A stretch of DNA of 64,000 bases, taken from contig NZ_JAPEOS010000001.1 in the NCBI RefSeq assembly GCF_026340975.1, positions 2,823,001 through 2,887,000 of the forward strand. The letters run 5' to 3'. Source of the stretch: Streptomyces sp. NBC_01214 (GTDB taxonomy: Bacteria; Actinomycetota; Actinomycetes; Streptomycetales; Streptomycetaceae). The notes under the pieces are model-generated. The model was given only the letters and a program-made list of their open reading frames with translations, was not told the DNA's origin and ran no database searches. Position 1 is the first letter of the stretch. Each line of letters begins with the position of its first letter. Positions 21,492-29,303 of this stretch are shown piece by piece. The translations under genes were made by a program, and so were the position numbers.

Positions 21492-23032
21492 GCAGCACCC
21501 AGCAGCTGAACAGCCCGACCGGGACGGAGACCAGGAGCCGTGGCCGCTGGCTCGCCCTGGGCGTGCTGGTGCTCGCCGTGCTGCTGGTCGCCGTCGACGC
21601 GACCGTACTCGGCCTCGCCACCCCCGCACTCTCCGAGGACCTCAAGCCGTCCGGCACCCAGCTGCTGTGGATAGGCGACATCTACTCCTTCGTCATCGCC
21701 GGACTCCTGGTCTCCATGGGCAGCCTCGGTGACCGCATCGGCCGCAAGAAGCTGCTGCTCACCGGCGCCGCCGCGTTCGGTGCCGTGTCCGTGCTCAACG
21801 CCTACGCGACCAGCCCCGAGATGATGATCGTCGCCCGGGCCCTGCTGGGCGTCGCCGGCGCGACCCTGATGCCGTCCACCCTCGCGCTGATCCGCAACAT
21901 CTTCCACGACCCCAAGGAGCGCAGCCTCGCGATCGGCATCTGGGGCGCCACCGCCTCGGCCGGCGCGGCCGTCGGCCCGGTCGTCGGCGGAGCCCTGCTC
22001 CAGCACTTCTGGTGGGGCTCGGTCTTCCTGATCAACCTCCCCGTGATGATCGCCCTGGTCGTCGTCGGAATCAAGCTGCTTCCCGAATCCAAGAACCCGG
22101 TCGCCGGCCCCTGGGACCTCGTCAGCGTCGGCCTCTCCCTCGTCGGCGTGATCAGCGTGGTCTACGCCGTCAAGGAAGTCGCCACCCACGGCGTGACCTG
22201 GGAGGTCGCGGCCACCGCGGCCCTCGGCGCGGGCGCCCTGTACGCCTTCGTGCGCCGCCAGTTCGGCCTGTCGTCCCCGCTGCTCGACATGCGGCTCTTC
22301 AAGCACCGCGGCTTCTCCGGCGCGGTCCTCGCCGACCTGCTCACCGTTTTCGGCCTCTCCGGACTGGTCTTCTTCCTCTCCCAGTTCTTGCAGCTCGTCC
22401 AGGGCCGCGACCCGCTGGAGGCGGGCCTCGCCGAACTGCCCGCCGCCATCGGCGCGGTGGTCACCGGCCTGATCGCCGGCCGGTACGCCCGCCGGTACTC
22501 GGTGCGGACCATCGTGGCCGGCGGCCTCGGCGCCATCGGCGTGGCCCTCGCCGTGCTCACCCTGATCCACAAGGAGAGCGGCTACCCGCTGCTCGGCGCG
22601 GCCCTGCTCGTCGTCGGCCTCGGCGCCGGATTCTCCTTCACCGTCACCGCCGACGTGATCCTCTCCAGCGTCCCCAAGGAGCAGGCCGGCTCGGCCTCCG
22701 CCGTCTCCGAGACGGCGTACGAACTCGGCGCCGCCCTCGGCATCGCCCTGCTCGGCTCCATCGTCACCGGCGTCTACCAGAGCTTCACCGCCCCGGCCTC
22801 GGTCGCGGGCCCGGTCGCCGACGCCGCGCACGAGTCCCTCGGCGGGGCCGTCGAGGCGGCCAAGGCGCTCGACCCGCACACCGCCCAGGTGATGGTGGGC
22901 GCCGCCCAGGACGCCTTCGTGGACGGGCTGCGGCTCGCCTCCGGCGTCGGTGCGGCCGTGTTGCTGGCCACCGCCGTGGCCGCCTGGTTCCTGCTCAAGG
23001 GCCAGCGGCTCCAGGAGGGCATCGAGCACTGA
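21488..23032 (+). CDS. MFS drug efflux transporter, DHA2 (14-TM) family
   Basis: A 514-residue polytopic membrane protein with about 14 predicted helices. DATVLGLATPALSEDLKPSGTQLLWIGDIY and GDRIGRKKLLL are the DHA2-type motifs, and an RALLGVAGATLMPSTLALI segment matches motif C of antiporters. QacA/EmrB-like proton-driven export of cationic or hydrophobic compounds is the usual role. It is translationally coupled to the TetR gene. Confidence 0.87.
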   Translation: MSSTQQLNSPTGTETRSRGRWLALGVLVLAVLLVAVDATVLGLATPALSEDLKPSGTQLLWIGDIYSFVIAGLLVSMGSLGDRIGRKKLLLTGAAAFGAVSVLNAYATSPEMMIVARALLGVAGATLMPSTLALIRNIFHDPKERSLAIGIWGATASAGAAVGPVVGGALLQHFWWGSVFLINLPVMIALVVVGIKLLPESKNPVAGPWDLVSVGLSLVGVISVVYAVKEVATHGVTWEVAATAALGAGALYAFVRRQFGLSSPLLDMRLFKHRGFSGAVLADLLTVFGLSGLVFFLSQFLQLVQGRDPLEAGLAELPAAIGAVVTGLIAGRYARRYSVRTIVAGGLGAIGVALAVLTLIHKESGYPLLGAALLVVGLGAGFSFTVTADVILSSVPKEQAGSASAVSETAYELGAALGIALLGSIVTGVYQSFTAPASVAGPVADAAHESLGGAVEAAKALDPHTAQVMVGAAQDAFVDGLRLASGVGAAVLLATAVAAWFLLKGQRLQEGIEH

Positions 23033-23065
23033 CGCTCCGCCGAAGGAGTGCTGTTCCGGCCGGAG

Positions 23066-23095
23066 TTGACAGTTCGTAGAACTGCGGGACACCAT
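23066..23095 (+). promoter_or_regulatory. Promoter before the repeat membrane protein
   Basis: TTGACA (23066-23071), an 18-bp spacer and CACCAT (23090-23095), ending 7 nt before ATG 23103. No Shine-Dalgarno sequence is present, so a leaderless transcript is likely. Confidence 0.45.
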
Positions 23096-23102
23096 CCCGG
23101 CG

Positions 23103-24578
23103 ATGGAGATCAACGATCTGACCCCGGCGGAACGCCGCGTCTGGGAAGCCTTCCCGCGCGGCGACGGGGTCGACTTCCGCGCCGCCCCCGAGGACAGCTC
23201 CGCCGACGGAGCCGACTGGGGCCCCGAGCGCACCCTGCGCGCCGAGGTGCTGCGGGCCATCCTGCTGGGCGCCTGCCCCGCCGTGCAGGGCCGGGTCCCC
23301 GGCCTCAAGGTCAAGGGCGCGAAGATCGTGGGCAAGCTCGACATGCGCTACGCCGTCATCGACCACCCGATCCGGTTGCGCGACTGCTGGTTCGAGCGCA
23401 AGCCCCTGATGTACGGCGCCCAACTGCGCGCCCTGGTCCTCGGCTACTCCACGCTGCCCGGCCTGACCGCTTCCACGCTGCGCGTGGACGTGGTCCTGCG
23501 CCTGTCCCACTGCCGGATCGCCGGCCCGGTGCGGCTGCAGGGCTCCAAGATATCCGGGGGCCTCTTCCTCCAGGGCGCCGTGATCGGCCCCACGGCCGGG
23601 GAGGAGGCGGACGAGCCCCCGCTCCAGCTCAACCACGTCGAGGTCGACACCGACATCATCGCGAACGACCTGACCGTGCACGGACAGCTCCGCCTCAACG
23701 GGGCCACCGTCGGCGGCCAGATCCAGCTCGACCGCGCCCGGCTGCTCGCCCCCGGCGGGATCGCCCTGCACGCCGAGAACCTGACCGTTGGCACCGACCT
23801 GCGCGCGCACCGGATGCAGGCCCGCGGCATGGTCAACCTCACCGGCTCCCGGATACCGGGCCAGGCCAACCTCACGCGCGCCGACCTCGCCAACCCGGAC
23901 GGGACCGCCCTGCGCGCCTCCAGCTGTGCCATTGGCGAGCTGTGGCTGCGCCGCTGCGCCCCGGTCCGGGGCGACGTGAACCTGCGCCGCTCCACCGTCG
24001 ACCTGCTCCACGTCGACCCGCAGGCCTGGCCCGAGCGGATCGCCATCGACGGCCTGACCTACCGCACCCTCGCCCCCCACCTCCCCGCCGAGCAGCGGCT
24101 GCCCGCACTGGAGCGGGAGGAGTCCGGATACCTCACGTACGCCTACGAACAGCTCGCGGCGGCCTACCGTACGGCGGGCGACGAGGCGGCCGCCCGGACC
24201 GTCCAGCTCGCGAAGCTGCGCAGGCACCGCCACACCCTGCCCCGGGCCGCGCGGGCATGGGGGCTGCTCCAGGACGTCACCGTCGGCTACGGCTTCCGGC
24301 CGCTGCGCGCGGCGGGCTGGCTGTTGGCGTTACTGATGACCGGGTCGATCGCGTACGGGATCGACCCGCCGCGCGCCCTGAAGGCGGGGGAGGCGCCGGA
24401 CTTCAACGCGGTCTTCTACACGATCGACCTGATGGTGCCGATCGTCAGTTTCGGCCAGGAGGGGGCCTTCGCGCCGGGCGGCTGGCACCAGTGGCTGTCG
24501 TACCTGCTGATCGTGACCGGATGGATCCTCGCCACCACCACGGCGGCGGGCGTCAGCCGGTCACTCCAGCGCCAGTAG
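23103..24578 (+). CDS. Repeat-containing membrane protein (often misnamed oxidoreductase), TTA codon
   Basis: A 491-residue protein. Residues ~55-330 are short repeats of the form (L/V)xLxGxxI/V with hydrophobic spacing (VKGAKIVGKLDM, LRLSHCRIAGPVRL, GATVGGQIQL). This reads as a right-handed beta-helix like pentapeptide-repeat proteins. Two transmembrane helices near residues 400-420 and 460-485 follow. Streptomyces relatives are sometimes annotated as membrane-associated oxidoreductase, but I see no cofactor motif. Codon 410 (24330-24332) is TTA, so translation should need the bldA tRNA and be tied to development. Function unknown. Confidence 0.7.
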   Translation: MEINDLTPAERRVWEAFPRGDGVDFRAAPEDSSADGADWGPERTLRAEVLRAILLGACPAVQGRVPGLKVKGAKIVGKLDMRYAVIDHPIRLRDCWFERKPLMYGAQLRALVLGYSTLPGLTASTLRVDVVLRLSHCRIAGPVRLQGSKISGGLFLQGAVIGPTAGEEADEPPLQLNHVEVDTDIIANDLTVHGQLRLNGATVGGQIQLDRARLLAPGGIALHAENLTVGTDLRAHRMQARGMVNLTGSRIPGQANLTRADLANPDGTALRASSCAIGELWLRRCAPVRGDVNLRRSTVDLLHVDPQAWPERIAIDGLTYRTLAPHLPAEQRLPALEREESGYLTYAYEQLAAAYRTAGDEAAARTVQLAKLRRHRHTLPRAARAWGLLQDVTVGYGFRPLRAAGWLLALLMTGSIAYGIDPPRALKAGEAPDFNAVFYTIDLMVPIVSFGQEGAFAPGGWHQWLSYLLIVTGWILATTTAAGVSRSLQRQ

Positions 24579-24599
24579 AAGGGCGGGTGGGGGAGAGGG

Positions 24600-25271
24600 C
24601 TACGCGGCCTTCGCCTTGGTGGCGTACATGTCGACGTACTCCTGGCCCGAGAGGCGCATGACCTCGGCCATCACCGAGTCGGTGACGGCGCGCAGTACGT
24701 AGCGGTCGCGGTCCATGCCCTCGTAGCGGGAGAACTCCATCGGCTCGCCGAAGCGGACGGTGACCCGGCCCGGGCGCGGCATGCCGGCGCCGCCCGGCTG
24801 GAGCTTGTCGGTGCCGATCACCGCGAACGGCACCACCGGGGCGCCGGTCATCAGGGTGAGGCGGGCGATGCCGGTGCGGCCGCGGTAGAGACGGCCGTCG
24901 GGGGAGCGGGTGCCCTCGGGGTAGATGCCGAAGATCTTGCCCTCTTCGAGGATCCGGCGCCCGGTCATCAGGGCCGCCACGCCGCCGTTGGCCCCATCAC
25001 GGTCGACGGGGATCATGCCGGACCCGGTGAAGAACCAGGCCATGGCGCGGCCCTTGATCCCCTTGCCGGTCACGTACTCGTCCTTGCCGATGAAGTGGAC
25101 CGTGCGGTCGCACACCAGCGGCAGGATCATGGAGTCGATGAAGGTGAGGTGGTTGCCCGCCAGAATCACCGGCCCGGACCCGGGGATGTTCTCGATGCCC
25201 TCCACGCGGGTGCGGAACATCATGCGCATGACCGGTCCGACAGTGGCTTTGATGAGCTTCGTACGGAACAA
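24600..25271 (-). CDS. 1-acyl-sn-glycerol-3-phosphate acyltransferase (PlsC family)
   Basis: A 223-residue membrane-associated acyltransferase that adds an acyl chain to lysophosphatidic acid or a related acceptor. It contains NHLTFID (HX4D motif) and YPEGTRS (EGTR motif). The first residues resemble the usual hydrophobic N-terminal helix (LIKATVGPVMRMMF). The start is a TTG at 25271 with GGAGGG 6 nt upstream; longer in-frame starts (to 25439) add an unrelated basic stretch. Confidence 0.82.
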   Translation of the reverse strand: MFRTKLIKATVGPVMRMMFRTRVEGIENIPGSGPVILAGNHLTFIDSMILPLVCDRTVHFIGKDEYVTGKGIKGRAMAWFFTGSGMIPVDRDGANGGVAALMTGRRILEEGKIFGIYPEGTRSPDGRLYRGRTGIARLTLMTGAPVVPFAVIGTDKLQPGGAGMPRPGRVTVRFGEPMEFSRYEGMDRDRYVLRAVTDSVMAEVMRLSGQEYVDMYATKAKAA

Positions 25272-25522
25272 CGTGGGCCCTCCGGCATCGAAAAGCGGTT
25301 CGCGCACCCACCACACGGCGGTAGCGCAGGTGAGGACGATACTCGCGGGTCTGCTTCGAGCGCACATCGGGTTCACGTGTCGGATACGCAGTGTTGACGC
25401 ACGTTTCCGCCAAGTTCCCCGGATGTGCCGTCGCCGCACGCCCCTCGGTCACCCCTATTTGCCTACCATCGGCACGCCGATCGCGGGCCGCGACACGGCG
25501 ATCACGACGAGGAGTGGCACTC

Positions 25523-26716
25523 ATGACACAGGGTGGGGCAGCGCGGCGCACGGTCCTGGGGGCGGCCGTCCTGGCGGCGGGGACCGGAATCACGGGACTC
25601 GGGGCGGGTTCCGCCGCCGCGGCGGACGACGGGTACGGATACGGGTCCGGCGACGGCCGCGGACACGGCGACGGGGGCTACCGGGACCTGCCCCACCCGA
25701 CGGTCATCGGCCATCGCGGAGCCAGCGGGTACCGCCCGGAGCACACGATCGGTTCCTACCAGCTCGCCCTCGACCTGGGCGCCGACGTCATCGAGCAGGA
25801 CCTGGTCCCGACCCGCGACGGGCATCTGGTGTGCCGCCACGAGAACGAGATCGGCGGGACCACCGACGTCGCCGAGCACCCCGAGTTCGCCTCCCGGCGT
25901 ACCACCAAGTCCGTCGACGGGGTCGCCGTCACCGGCTGGTTCACCGAGGACTTCACCCTGGCCGAGCTGAAGACCCTGCGCGCGAAGGAACGCATCCCCG
26001 CCGTCCGCCAGCGCAACACGCTCTACGACGGCCAGTGGGCCGTACCCACCTTCGAAGAGGTGCTCCGCTGGGCCGACCGCGAGGGCAAGCGGCGCGGCAG
26101 GCGGGTGTGGCTGCACGTCGAGACCAAGCACCCCAGCTATTTCCGGGGCCTGGGCCTCGGCCTGGAGGAGCCCCTCGCCAAGCTCCTGCGCCGCTACGGG
26201 CGCGACGGGCGCAGCGCCGCCCTCTTCCTCCAGTCCTTCGAGCCCTCCAGCATCCAGCGGCTCTCCCGGCTGGTCTCCGCGCCCCGCGTGGTCCTGCTGT
26301 CCGCGGCCGGCACCCGTCCCTGGGACTTCGAACTGGCCAAGGACCCGCGGACGGTCGCCGACCTGGTCAAGCCCGAGGGCCTGAAGTGGATCGCCGGCTT
26401 CGCCCAGGGCATCGGCCCGACCATGGACCTGATCCTCCCGCGCGACGCGGCCGGAAAGCTCGGCGCCCCGACCGCCCTGGTGGCGGACGCCCACGCCCGG
26501 GGGTTGTTGCTGCACCCCTACACCGCGCGCAACGAGAACAGCTTCCTGCCCGCCGTGTACCGCAAGGGGACCGACCCCACCGCGTACGGGGACGCCCTCG
26601 GTGCCTTCCGGACCTACTTCGAACAGGGCATCGACGGGATCTTCACCGACAACCCGGACACCGGACTGCTCGCGGCGGAGGCTTTCCGCCCGGGCCGACG
26701 GCCCGTCAACCGCTGA
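25523..26716 (+). CDS. Tat-exported glycerophosphodiester phosphodiesterase
   Basis: A 397-residue exported GDPD enzyme that hydrolyses glycerophosphodiesters to glycerol-3-phosphate and an alcohol. A Tat-type signal (ARRTVLGAAVLAAG) ends around residue 33. It is followed by a Gly/Tyr/Asp-rich linker and then the TIM-barrel: VIGHRGASGYRPEHT, EQDLVPTRDGHLVCRHE and the C-terminal GIFTDNPD, which are the catalytic/metal signatures. GAGGAG (25508) precedes ATG 25523. Such enzymes in Streptomyces release phosphate from membrane lipids. Confidence 0.87.
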   Translation: MTQGGAARRTVLGAAVLAAGTGITGLGAGSAAAADDGYGYGSGDGRGHGDGGYRDLPHPTVIGHRGASGYRPEHTIGSYQLALDLGADVIEQDLVPTRDGHLVCRHENEIGGTTDVAEHPEFASRRTTKSVDGVAVTGWFTEDFTLAELKTLRAKERIPAVRQRNTLYDGQWAVPTFEEVLRWADREGKRRGRRVWLHVETKHPSYFRGLGLGLEEPLAKLLRRYGRDGRSAALFLQSFEPSSIQRLSRLVSAPRVVLLSAAGTRPWDFELAKDPRTVADLVKPEGLKWIAGFAQGIGPTMDLILPRDAAGKLGAPTALVADAHARGLLLHPYTARNENSFLPAVYRKGTDPTAYGDALGAFRTYFEQGIDGIFTDNPDTGLLAAEAFRPGRRPVNR

Positions 26717-26789
26717 GCGCCGCTTCCCGTACGAGTGGGCCGGGCCCGGCGGGGAAACCGTCCGGCCCGGCCCGCTCGTCCCGCCCGGC

Positions 26790-27350
26790 ATGGACCTGCT
26801 GAAGGCTGACTACGTCGACAAGCTCGGCCCGCTGCTCTCCGCCGAGGCGGCCGCGGAGGCCCCGGGCACCGGAGTGGACGCGGCCGACCTGGAACAAGCC
26901 GTCTGGGTCAGGCTGCTGGAGAGCGGCCGGCACGCCCCCGATCCGGCCGAACCTGCGGAGCCGGCGCGGTGGCTGCGCCGGGCGGTCCGGGCGGAGGCCC
27001 GCCTCGCCCGGCGCCGGGCGAGGCGGGAGATCCCGTACGGCCACCGCCAGCACCCGGTGGGCGGGAACGCACCGGCCGCCGCGGCCCCCGCGGCCGAGCC
27101 CGAAGACGCCCTCCTGCACGGCGAGGAGAACCGCGCACTCCGATCGGCGGTCGCCCGGTTGCCCGGACGCTGTCCCGAGCTGATGAAGGCACTTCTTTCG
27201 CCCAGAGACCTCACTTACCGTGAAATCGCAGGAGAGTTGGGTATCTCACAAGGAAGTTTAGGGCCCGTCCGTTCCCGTTGCCTGGGATGTCTGCGCAGAA
27301 TGCTGGCTGCAGAGGTTGCGGCTCCTGGCCTGCGGGGAAAGGAGCGGTAG
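26790..27350 (+). CDS. Sigma-70 family sigma factor-like regulator with TTA codon
   Basis: A 186-residue ECF-like protein. An N-terminal half (DLEQAVWVRLLES, WLRRAVRAEARLARRRAR) resembles sigma region 2. The C-terminal half (SAVARLPGRCPELMKALLSPRDLTYREIAGELGISQGSLGPVRSR) is a clear region 4 helix-turn-helix. Codon 157 (27258-27260) is TTA, so the factor should be bldA-dependent. Its last 55 codons are visibly AT-richer, with TCA, AGA and GAA codons, unlike the GC-rich front half. No obvious anti-sigma gene is adjacent, and no strong ribosome binding site precedes ATG 26790. The N-terminal start is uncertain. Confidence 0.72.
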   Translation: MDLLKADYVDKLGPLLSAEAAAEAPGTGVDAADLEQAVWVRLLESGRHAPDPAEPAEPARWLRRAVRAEARLARRRARREIPYGHRQHPVGGNAPAAAAPAAEPEDALLHGEENRALRSAVARLPGRCPELMKALLSPRDLTYREIAGELGISQGSLGPVRSRCLGCLRRMLAAEVAAPGLRGKER

Positions 27351-27387
27351 ACCAACGGGCTACCAGGTGAGCTGGAGGCATGCGCAC

Positions 27388-27894
27388 ATGGGCATGAGCG
27401 TGACCATTTCGGCGGCGGCTGCCGAGGACGCTGAGCAGATCTTCAAACTGCAGTACCTGGCCTTCCAGCGGGAGGCCGAGCTGTACGGCAACTACCTCAT
27501 CCAGCCGCTCACCCAGTCCCTGGACTCCCTCAAGGGGGAGCTGGCGACGGACACCGTCCTGGTGGCCCGGCTCGGCGACGAGGTCGTCGGGACCGTGCGC
27601 GGCAACGTCGACGAGGACGGCACCGGCAAGATCGCCAAGCTCTGCGTGCACCCGCGCCTGCAGGGTCACGGCCTCGGCGCGCGCCTGCTGCGCGCGGTCG
27701 AGGAGGCCCTGGCGAGCCCCGGCCAGACCACCCGCTTCCGCCTGCACACCGGGCACAAGAGCGAGTCGAACCTGCGCCTCTACCGCAAGGCCGGCTACGT
27801 CAAGGTCGGCGGCCGCACCGCGTCCGACGGCGTCCAGCTGGTGATCCTGGAGAAGGAAGCCAAGGACCCGACCGACTTCGCGGTCAGCGCGTAG
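27388..27894 (+). CDS. GNAT N-acetyltransferase
   Basis: A 168-residue single-domain acetyltransferase. KLCVHPRLQGHGLGARLLRAVEE is the acetyl-CoA pyrophosphate-binding motif A (Q/R-x-x-G-x-G/A), followed by the C-terminal NLRLYRKAGYVKV. ATG 27388 has GGAGG 9 nt upstream; ATG 27394 is a possible internal start. It follows the sigma factor by 37 bp, so co-transcription is plausible. Substrate unknown. Confidence 0.78.
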   Translation: MGMSVTISAAAAEDAEQIFKLQYLAFQREAELYGNYLIQPLTQSLDSLKGELATDTVLVARLGDEVVGTVRGNVDEDGTGKIAKLCVHPRLQGHGLGARLLRAVEEALASPGQTTRFRLHTGHKSESNLRLYRKAGYVKVGGRTASDGVQLVILEKEAKDPTDFAVSA

Positions 27895-27901
27895 CCGCCC
27901 C

Positions 27902-28336
27902 TCAGCGCTTGCGCAGCCAGAGCATCCCGGTGATCGGCAGGATCACCGGGATGAACAGGTAGCCCATCCCGAACTGGGACCACACGGTCGTGTCGGGGAA
28001 GGACTCGGGTCGCACCACGGTCCAGGTCCCCACGGCCAGCACACCGGCCAGCTCGGCGGCGCAGCAGATCAGCGCCGCCTTGCGGGCCTTCTCGCCGCCG
28101 CGCACGAGCGAGTACGTGATGAACGCGTAGGCCAGCGCGGCCACGGCGGTCAGCGAGTACGCCAGCGGCGCCCGGTCGAACTCGGTGGAGATCTGGAAGG
28201 CCGAGCGGGAGACCGCGCCCACCACCATCACCCCGTACAGCCACACCAGCAGTAGACCGGGCCCGGAGACCAGCCGCCCCCGCCCGGCGGTCGTGGTGGC
28301 GGCGCCGGTGGCGTCCGTCGTGTCGGAGTCAGGCAC
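27902..28336 (-). CDS. Four-helix integral membrane protein, unknown function
   Basis: A 144-residue protein with an N-terminal low-complexity Asp/Thr/Ala segment and four hydrophobic helices (LLLVWLYGVMVVGAV, LTAVAALAYAFITYSLV, ALICCAAELAGVLAVGTW, GYLFIPVILPITGMLWL). I see no motif that assigns function. Its GTG start at 28336 overlaps the preceding membrane-protein gene by 8 bp, so the pair forms an operon. The codon bias is normal. Confidence 0.7.
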   Translation of the reverse strand: MPDSDTTDATGAATTTAGRGRLVSGPGLLLVWLYGVMVVGAVSRSAFQISTEFDRAPLAYSLTAVAALAYAFITYSLVRGGEKARKAALICCAAELAGVLAVGTWTVVRPESFPDTTVWSQFGMGYLFIPVILPITGMLWLRKR

Positions 28337-28697
28337 CGGTGGTTCCCCAGATGTCGTAGAGCCGTACTTCGAGGACGGCGAGCACGACGGCGCCGGCGGC
28401 CACCGTGATCGATCCCCACTTGGTCCGCTCGGTCAGCGAGAGCATCCCGGCGGCCGGTACCGCGGCGAACGCGCCCACGAGGTAGGCCACGAAGATCACC
28501 GTGCCCTCGTCGGGCTTCTCGCCCTGGGCCAGCTTGACCAGACCGATCACCAGCTGCGCCAGGACCAGGACGGTCACGACGGCCATACCGATGAAGTGCC
28601 AGTCCTTGGTCGGCTGGTCCCGCCATGCGGCGTGGCCGCACCAGGCGGCGAGGGCGAGTGCGGCCACGCCGATGGCGACCGTCAGGGCGTCGAGCAT
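28329..28697 (-). CDS. Small integral membrane protein, unknown function
   Basis: A 122-residue protein with four hydrophobic helices (VAIGVAALALAAW, FIGMAVVTVLVLAQLVIGLV, VIFVAYLVGAFAAVPAAGML, SITVAAGAVVLAVLEVRLYDIW). It is the first gene of the pair with the next membrane protein on the same strand. The two could form one complex, but that is inference. Confidence 0.7.
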   Translation of the reverse strand: MLDALTVAIGVAALALAAWCGHAAWRDQPTKDWHFIGMAVVTVLVLAQLVIGLVKLAQGEKPDEGTVIFVAYLVGAFAAVPAAGMLSLTERTKWGSITVAAGAVVLAVLEVRLYDIWGTTGA

Positions 28698-28954
28698 GCA
28701 GCGAGGGTATTACGGGCCGAAAGACCCGATGCGCGCACCCCTAGTCTCCCGGGAGCCCGCGCGCCGTCCGCCCGCTGCCCGCGCGCACGGCGCCGCGACC
28801 GTGGTCTTGACCACAGCGGACCGGGTCGCCGCACTCCGGACCGGGCGGGCCGAAAGGCCCCGGCAGGCCGTGTCGGCGCAGGTCGCAGGCGGGGGACCGG
28901 CCTCGGGGCGGAGGGCCGGCCTTGACCGGTGTCGTCCGGTATGTGGTCGGAATG
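28698..28954. other. Gene-free region before metN leader
   Basis: No convincing coding sequence, RNA gene or repeat. The longer open frames here lack ribosome binding sites and have no recognisable product. Confidence 0.4.
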
Positions 28955-29005
28955 CGTCCGCTATTCGGACGTCTTTGATCGGTCAGGGGATACGTCTGGT
29001 TTACT
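28955..29005 (+). promoter_or_regulatory. Promoter and operator-like palindrome for the met leader
   Basis: TTGATC (28975-28980), a 19-bp spacer and TTTACT (29000-29005) end 7 nt before ATG 29013, with a TGG-type extended -10. A palindrome CGTCCG-N5-CGGACG (28955-28971) abuts the -35 box and is a candidate regulator site. Confidence 0.5.
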
Positions 29006-29012
29006 GGGGCCC

Positions 29013-29099
29013 ATGACCACGACGAGCAGCCGCACCCTTGCGACCGAGGCGACGATGACGCCCGGTGCTCGTTGTATGTGTCGAATGTGCGCCTTCTGA
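29013..29099 (+). CDS. Cys/Met-rich leader peptide of metNIQ
   Basis: A 28-residue peptide too short for usual gene callers. Its last eleven residues read GARCMCRMCAF, so three Cys and two Met codons sit just before the stop. Actinobacterial sulfur genes are known to have Cys-rich upstream peptides that couple translation to cysteine supply, and this looks like one with added Met codons. It starts 7 nt after a -10 box, so it should be leaderless. The stop is about 200 nt before metN, leaving room for an attenuator. Ribosome stalling at the Cys/Met codons is inferred. Confidence 0.72.
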   Translation: MTTTSSRTLATEATMTPGARCMCRMCAF

Positions 29100-29115
29100 G
29101 GGCCCCTTCCTGAGC

Positions 29116-29180
29116 CTCGCGCCCCGAAGCGAGACCAGCCGCGCCACCACGTCACCAGCTGATGAACAGCACGGCTCGCT
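29116..29180 (+). promoter_or_regulatory. Competing hairpins downstream of the leader peptide
   Basis: GCGAG (29129-29133) can pair with CTCGC at 29116-29120 across an 8-nt loop. Alternatively it can pair with CTCGC at 29176-29180, extended by flanking CC/GG with one bulge. The two pairings are mutually exclusive, as expected for attenuation. A T-tract terminator is not visible, so control could be at translation or Rho. Confidence 0.35.
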
Positions 29181-29303
29181 CCTGCCCCGCGCACGCGTCG
29201 GCACCATCGTTTTCTGACGGTTCGTCCCGTATCGCGTCCCCAGATTGTTTGCCCCGTGCCCGGCACCCCGCTGCGCCGTGCACTCGACAGCGACGGAAAT
29301 CCT

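Noticed and set aside
28698..29303. Possible SAM riboswitch upstream of metNIQ
   Set aside because: No S-box core or helix pattern was found; the leader peptide and the short stem explain the visible structure better.
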